Program-made: the position numbers and the translations under genes
Notes under the pieces: model-generated
Databases searched by the model: none
Seen by the model: only the letters and a program-made list of their open reading frames with translations
Told to the model about the DNA's origin: nothing
DNA from: Clostridia bacterium
GTDB lineage: Bacteria; Bacillota; Clostridia; Oscillospirales; Acutalibacteraceae
Assembly (NCBI GenBank): GCA_900754145.1
Contig: CAAEBW010000271.1
Coordinates: 1-24,914, forward strand
Direction: 5' to 3'
DNA: 24,914 bases
In this document: positions 1 to 7,100 of the stretch, piece by piece
Position numbering within the stretch: the stretch's first letter is position 1
Layout: each line of letters begins with the position of its first letter

Positions 1-1011
1 GGAGTAATAGATGTTGCTACAAGAAGGTTGGTAGGTTGGGATATAGCAAAGCATCAACGACAGGAAATCGTGCAAAATGCATTTACCTATTTAGGTCATC
101 TTGTGCAAATGCGGACAACAACCGTTTCGTATAAGAATAAGAAAATCGTGAAGCGAGACCCTGACGATATGATAATCGTCTACAATACCCACGAACCCAT
201 AGTTAGTCAGGAGCTATGGGACAAGTGCAGAGAGATGGAAGCGTCGGTCAGCCAAGGTAAGAAGACTAATACGGGGTATGTGCATCCATTATCGGGGCTT
301 GTGTACTGTGCAGATTGCGGAAACAAGATGTATATGAAGTACAACAATACCCGACACAGCCGCAAAGGTCCCCGTATTTACTACCGAGAGAACTATTCCT
401 GCGGAGCTTATGAGAAATTCGGTGCACGGGCGTGTTCAAGCCATTATATTCAGATTAAAATTTTGAACCAAATTGTATTGCAGGATATTCGCTCGAAAAT
501 CGACCTTGTCTCTATTGACGAAAATAAGGCACGAGCCGACTTTCTAAAGCAACGGGATAGTTTTGCCAAGAAAGAGGAAACCGAAAGTCGTAGAAAATTA
601 CGGAAGGACAGGGCAAGGCTCGAAGAACTCGGCAAGCTGATTTCTTCTGTTTATGAGGATAAGGTTATGGGACGGATACCCGAAGAAGTCTGTATTGAAC
701 TGCTGAAAAAGTATCAGGATGAAAAGACTGAACTTGTAACAGAAATCGCCGAACTTGAATCAAAGCTTTCCGAAATGGAAAGAACAACAGCAGATGTGGA
801 CGAGTTTATTCGCAGGCTGAAAGCGTACATTGATGTACCAGAACTCACCCGTGAGATGTGTATGGAGCTTATTGAATTTGTTACCGTTGACGAATGCCCG
901 GGCAAATACAGCAAAGCCCCGCGAGAAATCCACATCTACTATAAGCTCATTGATAAGCAACCTCTACCTGTCAGAAAATGTTTAGAAGATTCAACATTTG
1001 CGGATAATTGA
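1..1011 (+). CDS. Large serine recombinase, C-terminal part (5' end outside window)
   Basis: The reading frame is open from base 1, so this is the 3' part of a longer gene, not a gene beginning at the TTG at 28. The visible 337 codons match the region downstream of the catalytic domain in large serine recombinases of the TnpX/TndX type. First comes the end of the recombinase domain, with the family-like phrase HEPIVSQELWDKCR. Then a zinc ribbon with YCADCGNKMY and later cysteines (SCGAYEKFGARACSS). A long charged coiled coil follows (about residues 175-265), then a C-terminal segment ending near IHIYYKLI. The catalytic serine would be in the missing N-terminal part. Such enzymes excise and integrate conjugative or mobilisable elements and usually sit at one end of the element with the 3' end facing it. 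Family identification is firm. Which element it serves, left or right of here, is not decided by the sequence. Confidence 0.9.
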   Translation, partial: GVIDVATRRLVGWDIAKHQRQEIVQNAFTYLGHLVQMRTTTVSYKNKKIVKRDPDDMIIVYNTHEPIVSQELWDKCREMEASVSQGKKTNTGYVHPLSGLVYCADCGNKMYMKYNNTRHSRKGPRIYYRENYSCGAYEKFGARACSSHYIQIKILNQIVLQDIRSKIDLVSIDENKARADFLKQRDSFAKKEETESRRKLRKDRARLEELGKLISSVYEDKVMGRIPEEVCIELLKKYQDEKTELVTEIAELESKLSEMERTTADVDEFIRRLKAYIDVPELTREMCMELIEFVTVDECPGKYSKAPREIHIYYKLIDKQPLPVRKCLEDSTFADN

Positions 1012-1172
1012 TATTCACAACTTTAAATATCTATGCTCACGCCGTACAAAAATCCAATACAAAAGCCTTGAATCTTATGGCTAACTTGCTTGAAGAAACA
1101 GAGCAACAGAGAACAAAAGTGCATCAGGGTAAAAAGAAAACCTTACAAACCGCTTTACTAAGCCATTTGTAA
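1008..1172 (+). pseudogene. Tyrosine recombinase/integrase C-terminal remnant
   Basis: Overlapping the last bases of the serine recombinase gene, in another frame, 54 codons read TTLNIYAHAVQKSNTKALN, then LMANLLEET and a basic tail, ending in TAA at 1170-1172. The phrase TTLNIYAHA is the usual ending of the tyrosine recombinase catalytic domain, where the tyrosine nucleophile lies in a (T)xxxYxH setting. No start codon or N-terminal part exists upstream: the frame is closed by a stop at 1005-1007 and the DNA there codes for the serine recombinase. I infer that an integrase gene was cut by insertion of, or recombination with, the serine recombinase element. It is very short, so the assignment rests on one motif. 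Confidence 0.6.
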
Positions 1173-1179
1173 GGTTTTT
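1137..1179 (+). terminator. Hairpin terminator overlapping integrase remnant
   Basis: A perfect 13-bp inverted repeat: AAAACCTTACAAA at 1137-1149 and its reverse complement at 1166-1178, with a 16-nt loop and the T run 1175-1179. It overlaps the stop of the integrase remnant, as terminators of integrase genes often do. It would also stop read-through from the serine recombinase toward parA. The stem is A/T-rich with few G-C pairs, so strength is uncertain. Confidence 0.6.
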
Positions 1180-1395
1180 CAGATGGTCGGAGTAGCGTTA
1201 TAGTAATTAAGCGCAAACCCGCATAAATAAAGGGTTTTTCGCAGTCAAAAACAGTACATATCCCCATTTTAAATCGCTATTAGACCAAAAAACTCACATT
1301 CTCCGGTCAAAAATCAGCCCAAAAACAAGGTGGTGGTTCGAGAGTCGTTACTATCACCATGCAGAGTGGTTTAACGAAAAGATTGGAGGAAAACA
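1173..1395. other. Intergenic leader before parA; possible attachment-site remnants
   Basis: I see no gene in these 223 bases. At 1184-1196 the sequence TGGTCGGAGTAGC reads, on the minus strand, like the acceptor end of a tRNA (…ACTCCGA plus CCA), a common attachment core for tyrosine integrases; no other part of a tRNA is present. A weak second hairpin (AAACCC 1215-1220 with GGGTTT 1232-1237, followed by T's) lies beyond. The parA ribosome binding site TTGGAGG is at 1384-1390. I could not find a convincing promoter or a consensus parS palindrome. Confidence 0.4.
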
Positions 1396-2190
1396 ATGTT
1401 TAAAATCACATCTATTATATCGTGTAAAGGCGGTGTTGGCAAGACTACATCCGCCGTCAATATCAGCTCATATATCCATACTCAAGGCAAGCGTGTTCTT
1501 GCCGTGGATTTGGATTATCAGCACAACCTTTCAAAACACTTCGGCATATTCCCCGGGCATCTTAAGGACAAACCTACAATGTACGATTTATTTATTGCCG
1601 CTATGGATGATTGTACCGACGAAGAAATGAGCGAAATGGTACATAAGGCAATTGTTAAATCGACTACGGTTGATGTACTCCCCTCCACGGCAAAGTTGTC
1701 CCTGCTTGACAAGGTTCTTCCTACGGCAACCTGCAGAGAGTTTATTTTAAAGGGTATTTTGAAGCATATCAAGAGCGAATACGACTATATCTTCATAGAT
1801 TGCCACCCAGGATGTGACCTGTTCGCAATCAATGCCTTGACTGTTTCGGACAGCGTAATTATTCCGGTGGAAGCTCACCCGCTCGGCTTGGAGGGTCTTG
1901 ATCAGGTAGAAAAGCTTATAGCAACCGTTCAGCGACATCTCAACCCAAATTTGAAGATTGACGGTATTTTGCTTACGAAGTTCCAGAACAACACCAACTG
2001 TTGCCGCAATATCCGTGAACTTGTTAAAGACGCTTACGGAAACCGTATGCACATATTTGATGAATACATCAAGTATTCTATCAATATCGCGGAGGCTCCG
2101 GAGTTCGGTCTTTCCATTCACGAATACGCACCGAAAATTGACGCGGCCAGGTCCTATGCTAAGATAGCATTGGAGGTGATGTTTAAATGA
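1396..2190 (+). CDS. parA: ParA/Soj-type partition ATPase
   Basis: A 264-residue protein starting with ATG behind a strong TTGGAGG site. It has the deviant Walker A motif KGGVGKTT at residues 11-18 with both signature lysines, the A' motif as DLDYQ (38-42; usually DxDPQ), and a Walker B region YDYIFIDCHPG around 129-139 (usually IDxPP). ParA proteins bind DNA non-specifically as ATP dimers and, with ParB, move and position low-copy replicons. No N-terminal DNA-binding extension is present, so it is of the small type Ib/Soj-like class. It overlaps parB by four bases (ATGA), implying translational coupling. In an element that also carries repA this supports stable inheritance in a circular, replicating form. 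Role in the host chromosome is unlikely given the neighbours. Confidence 0.93.
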   Translation: MFKITSIISCKGGVGKTTSAVNISSYIHTQGKRVLAVDLDYQHNLSKHFGIFPGHLKDKPTMYDLFIAAMDDCTDEEMSEMVHKAIVKSTTVDVLPSTAKLSLLDKVLPTATCREFILKGILKHIKSEYDYIFIDCHPGCDLFAINALTVSDSVIIPVEAHPLGLEGLDQVEKLIATVQRHLNPNLKIDGILLTKFQNNTNCCRNIRELVKDAYGNRMHIFDEYIKYSINIAEAPEFGLSIHEYAPKIDAARSYAKIALEVMFK

Positions 2191-3164
2191 AGAAGTCGGA
2201 TTTAGAAGCACGGCGGAAACAGCTGAACTGTGTATCTTCCGATTCGGAGAACGATTTTGATGAAATCGTATCTTCTGCCCGAAGTCCAAATGATACAGCA
2301 AAAATAACGGTAATTCCGCTGGAAAGACTTGTTGAGTATTCCGACGATACCTTTGAAAGTATCACAGGCAGACCTCAGCCCTTTAAGGCTCACAGTCAGG
2401 AAAGCCTCGAATCTCTTTCAAAGAGCATAAAAGAAAACGGAGTTATAAACCCGATTATAGTCCGGCCGCTTGATGACGGCAAATATCAGATACTTGCAGG
2501 CAGAAACCGTGCAAGAGCATCCCGTATATGCGGCAAAACAGATATTCCCGCTATTACACGAGCAGATATAGACGATATAGGCGCCGCCATGATAATGCTT
2601 GATACCAACCTTGAGCAACGGCCGCACCTCAGCTACAGCGAAAAGGCTTATGCATATAAAATGCGTGTGGATTTACAGCGCAGTCAAGGTAAACGGACAG
2701 ATATTGAGGGCGGTAAAAAAATAGATGTGTTAAGTGAAGTCGGCAGGGATAATAACGATAGCCGCCGCACCGTAGCCTACCTCATAAGGCTGACATATCT
2801 CATACTCCCCCTCATAGATTTAATTGACGATGGCAAGCTTGGATTTAAAATCGGTGTTGCAATCTCGTATTTATCAACCGAGACTCAAAACCTTTTGTAT
2901 TCCGAAGTTATTATGGCGGGAGAGAAAATCAGACAATCTCAAATCAAAGAATTAAAGGTCTTGGACGAATGCGGTGCTGTTAATATTGACAGCCTAAAGG
3001 CAATTTTCAGAAAACCTATAAAGCCGCAAATATCCTCTGTTACCATCAGCGGCGAGAGGTTAAAAGAATATGCGGATATTCTCCCCGACAACAAAGAGGT
3101 TGAGCGTTTATTTCTTGAATTTCTAAAATCCTATCGCTCTTCTGTAAAGCAGACGGTTGGTTAA
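2187..3164 (+). CDS. parB: ParB/Spo0J-family partition protein
   Basis: A 325-residue protein whose ATG overlaps the parA stop. A poorly conserved acidic N-terminus (1-30) precedes the ParB/sulfiredoxin-like N-terminal domain at about 34-135. Within it are the partner-switch phrase ESLSKSIKENGVINPIIVRP and the nucleotide-contacting box AGRNRARAS. The latter replaces the GERRxRA box of chromosomal ParB and suggests an element-type variant. A central helix-turn-helix region follows (about 140-240, beginning YSEKAYAYKMR), then a C-terminal dimerisation part. ParB binds centromere-like parS sites and stimulates ParA. I saw no Spo0J-consensus parS palindrome in the window, so its site is unknown. 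It ends 28 bp before the lipoprotein gene, probably in one transcript. Confidence 0.92.
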   Translation: MKKSDLEARRKQLNCVSSDSENDFDEIVSSARSPNDTAKITVIPLERLVEYSDDTFESITGRPQPFKAHSQESLESLSKSIKENGVINPIIVRPLDDGKYQILAGRNRARASRICGKTDIPAITRADIDDIGAAMIMLDTNLEQRPHLSYSEKAYAYKMRVDLQRSQGKRTDIEGGKKIDVLSEVGRDNNDSRRTVAYLIRLTYLILPLIDLIDDGKLGFKIGVAISYLSTETQNLLYSEVIMAGEKIRQSQIKELKVLDECGAVNIDSLKAIFRKPIKPQISSVTISGERLKEYADILPDNKEVERLFLEFLKSYRSSVKQTVG

Positions 3165-3192
3165 TCAGATTACAGAAAAGAGGGATACCTTT

Positions 3193-4047
3193 ATGTTAAA
3201 AAAATTTATTCTTATATTTCTTACAGCAGCTATTTTAAACGGGTGCAGATCCTCAAAAGAAATAAACAACGCTTCGTCTGAGGTTGATTCTGCAATCGAT
3301 ATAAATAATTCGGCATATGTTGAAGTCACAATTTCCGAGATGACGGAAAGCAAAATCGACAATACGCCGTCTGAAACATATGCTGTTCCATCAAATACCG
3401 AAAGTTCAGAAGCTTCTTCAAAGAATGAGAATAAACCGTCAGAAGTGAAAAACAGCAAGGTTAGTGAAACTTCAATCTCCTCGGAAACGGCTATCTCCTC
3501 GGAAGCTTCTACTGCTTCGGATATTGTTGAAAGCGATTCACCAAGTGAAGAAATCTCGACAGATGACTCCGTTTGGATTTCCAACAGGGTTTTCGAAATT
3601 CTAAATTCAGAAAGAGAGGCGATAGGAAAACACAAAAGAGCTACCCTGCCCGGACTTACAAAAATTGCTGTATTCAGAGCGGAGCAATTAGTTACCCAAT
3701 TTTCACATTCATGGATAGACGAGAATGGGAAGAAATGGGACGGCGCCCAATACGCCGCAACCGTTTTTAAGTACGGAAAATATTTTGACTGGGCACAGGC
3801 AGGCTGTCCGGAGCTTGTATCGCAAAATTATTATTCATACGGAGGTGGTGAAAACATTTATTCCGGCGGTTTTGCGGTAAGACCGAAAGAAGAAATTGCA
3901 CGAAGTATTGTAAATCGTTTCAAGGAAAGCACAGAACATTGGAACTCACTTATGAACGATATGTACAATTACGACGGCGTTGGTGTTGTATTTAATGATA
4001 ACAAGGTATATTGCAGCGTCAATTCCTCGATTGAAAATTACGGGTAA
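3193..4047 (+). CDS. CAP-domain (SCP/PR1-like) lipoprotein
   Basis: I chose the ATG at 3193, with GAGGG at 3180-3184 upstream, over a TTG at 3157 inside parB, because it directly begins a lipoprotein signal: MLKK, a hydrophobic core and the lipobox LNGC with Cys18. Mature protein: a Ser/Glu-rich low-complexity linker (about 20-120) that would span the wall, then a CAP domain (about 128-284). It keeps the family blocks ILNSER, LTKIAVFRAEQL, FSHSW (His172), GENIYSGG (219-226), TEHW (His249) and GVGVVF. CAP proteins of bacteria are extracellular and mostly of unknown function. The position directly after parAB and before the surface adhesin suggests a role at the donor cell surface, but that is inference. 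A terminator follows. Confidence 0.85.
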   Translation: MLKKFILIFLTAAILNGCRSSKEINNASSEVDSAIDINNSAYVEVTISEMTESKIDNTPSETYAVPSNTESSEASSKNENKPSEVKNSKVSETSISSETAISSEASTASDIVESDSPSEEISTDDSVWISNRVFEILNSEREAIGKHKRATLPGLTKIAVFRAEQLVTQFSHSWIDENGKKWDGAQYAATVFKYGKYFDWAQAGCPELVSQNYYSYGGGENIYSGGFAVRPKEEIARSIVNRFKESTEHWNSLMNDMYNYDGVGVVFNDNKVYCSVNSSIENYG

Positions 4048-4067
4048 AATTAAATAATCGAATTTTT

Positions 4068-4098
4068 AGCTATCTGCATTTGCGCAGGTAGCTTTTTT
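4068..4098 (+). terminator. Rho-independent terminator after the parAB-CAP operon
   Basis: Stem AGCTATCTGC (4068-4077) pairs with GCAGGTAGCT (4084-4093), with one G-U pair and a 6-nt loop. A run of six T's follows (4093-4098). It lies 21 bp after the lipoprotein stop and separates that operon from the adhesin gene. Confidence 0.9.
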
Positions 4099-4163
4099 AT
4101 TTATCAAAGCAATTTCGTCTTTCGGGCCAACATTATTATTAATTAACAGAAAGGAAAAAAGGA

Positions 4164-7100
4164 ATGAAAATTATTAAAAGCTTTGTTGCATTGCTTATTT
4201 CATTGAGTATTTTGCTTGGAGCAAGCGTTATGGCGGCGGCAGCTCCCGCGGTCGGCACAACTTGCTATGTTGACACACATACTTCCTGCGTAAGCAGTTC
4301 AACAGGAAATACCTACAGAGCAGTAAATTCCATTAAGTATATGACAGTAAGAAATGATGGAACGGTATGCTACTGTATAGAACCCGGCGTGGTATTTACG
4401 CGAACATTTTATAAGGCATCAAAGCCAACAGAAAATTCAACCTGGCTTAATATGTCCGCCGCTGTTCGCGAAAGTGTTGCGCTGACTGCAATGTTCGGAT
4501 TTCCGTCATGTACTGCCGCTCAATTAGGCGTATCCTCAAATCATGACGCATATGCGGCGACGCAGGCTATTATATGGGAATACATTACCGGTGAACGCAC
4601 TAATCCGAGTCAATCTATGGGCAGCAGAGGTCAAGGAATTAAGGGAACGCCTGCTGAAACGGCATATTGGAATATCCTGTCTAAAATACAAGAATATCAG
4701 TCAGACAGCAGATATGTTGCGACAGCCGAAACTAATGTGGATTTAGTTGTCCTCACATCTGCGTCCGCTTCTACAGAACAGGGTCTGCTGTATTTTATCG
4801 GGAGTCCTCCGGAATATGTAGAAAACAAAGGCTCCATTGAAGTATATAAAACAGGCAGTGACGGAAAGAAACTCTCCGGGGCATATTTTAAGGTTACCAA
4901 TACAGCCGACAGAAATCAGTCATATATCCTCGGTCCTACAAACGCTAACGGTTATGCTTCGTTAAGCGATGTTGTCTATGGAACCTATGAAGTAGTTGAG
5001 ACGGTGTTCCCAACGGGATACTATGCAGGAAATTATCAGACAAGCTGGACTGTGGTGCTGGACGGCTCTACACCTAACGGAACGGCGGTAATAAATGCCG
5101 TTAATGAGCAGGTACCCGGAAACTGCAAGATTGTTAAAACCAGCGAAGACGGCAAGGTTGACGGTATCAATTTTACTGTTACGGGTAACGGCGTAAATAT
5201 GACGGTGACAACCGCTAACGGCGGTCAGGTTACCGCAAGTAATCTAAAGCCCGGCACTTATACTGTTACGGAAGAAGCTATCGGTAAATATGTGCCGCAG
5301 AACAGTCAAACCGTAACGGTTGTAAGCGGTCAAACGGCTACCGTCAATTTCAGTAACACCCTGAAAAGAGGCTCGCTTTCCGTCACCAAGACATCTGAGG
5401 ACGGATTGGTTGAGGGCGTACAGTTTAAGCTGTCGGGCACATCTTTAAGCGGCGAGACAGTTGAGCAATATGCGGTGACTAACGCCAACGGCATAGCAAC
5501 CTTTTCCAATGTTTTAATCAGCGGAAATGTTAAGTACACCCTGTCTGAGGTGAATACTGCGGAAAGATATGAAGTACCCGCTTCTCAATCGGTGGCGATT
5601 GAGTGGAATAAGGTTACAAAGGTTTCGGTATATAACAAGCTGAAACGCGGGGATCTTGAGATATTGAAAACCTCCGAAGACGGAATGGTCGAAGGTATTA
5701 AATTCCGCCTTACAGGTACATCTTTAAGCGGAGAGAAAATTGACCTTACAGCCATAACTGATGCAAGAGGTATTGCCCGTTTTAACGATGTTCTTATCAC
5801 GGGGCATTCCACCTATACAGTAACCGAAGTTGATACAAAGGATTATTATATAACTCCTGCGGCACAGTCGACCTCTATAGCGTGGAATGAAGTAACCCAT
5901 AAATCCTTTTATAACGAATTAAAACGCGGATCTCTTAGGGTTCGGAAAACCTCTGAAGATGGCATAGTTAAGGATATGAAATTCCGTCTTGTCGGCACTT
6001 CGGATTCGGGTATAAGGGTTGATGAATATGCTTTCACAGATGCCAACGGTGTTGCCGTTTTTAATGATATTTTAATCGGCAAAAACTATGTGCTTTCTGA
6101 GGTAAATACTCCTACCAGATATGTTGTTCCCGCAAATCAGAGTGTAGATATTGAATGGAATACCGTTACAGGCACATCGGCCGAGAATATTCTCAAGAAA
6201 TGGCGAGCGGATGTATATAAGATAGACTTAGTCTTGGATAGCTACAAAGAAACACAGGGCGACGCTACCCTTGAAGGTGCGGTTTACGGCGTATATAAAA
6301 ACGGCGACCTTGTAGACACCTACATAACAGATAAAAACGGTTGGTTTATCACAAAATACTATCCCTGCGGAGATAACAATAAATGGACTATTAAAGAAAT
6401 CTCTCCCGGCGAAGGATATTTGCTTGATCCCACCGTTTATGAAATGGATGTTCACCCCGGTAATTATACCGTTGAACTTAACACAGAATATCTTGATGTT
6501 TACGAGGATATTATTCTCGGTAAGATTGCTCTAATCAAACACGCCGATGACGGCTCAACACAAATTGAGCATCCTGAAGAAAACGCTGTGTTTGAGGTCT
6601 TTCTCAAAAGTGCAGGCTCTTATGAAAATGCAAGAGAAATTGAAAGAGCATTACTGACAACCGATGAATACGGTTTTGCCGAAACCTCAAAATATCTCCC
6701 ATATGGCGTTTATGTTGTAAAGCAGATTAAAGGACTTGAAGGCAAGGAGTTAATGCCTGCTTTCGATGTGTATATCAACGAGGACGGAAAAACCTATCGC
6801 TATCTTATAAATAACGCAACCTTTGAGGCAGAAATCGAAATCGTCAAAAAGGATAAAGAAACCGGTAAGGTTATTCCGGCTTCGGGTATCGGTTTTAAGG
6901 TGCGAAACACCGATACGGGCGAATATGTAATTCAGCATATAAATTACCCCGTTCCGATGGATATTGAAATCTATTATACCAACAGCACAGGTAAACTTAT
7001 GCTGCCTTACGCTCTTCCTTACGGTAATTACGAAATAATTGAACAGAATACCTGTTACGGATATGTGCTTGACCGCACTCCCGTGGCATTTAAAGTTGAC

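Noticed and set aside
1329..1355. GGTGGT...ATCACC near parA considered as a parS site
   Set aside because: Only six imperfect base pairs around a 15-base gap, no second copy, and no resemblance to known parS consensus.
3165..3635. 156-codon minus-strand frame opposite the CAP lipoprotein linker
   Set aside because: It mirrors the Ser/Glu-rich linker of a well-supported gene and has no ribosome site. The low-complexity coding strand explains it.
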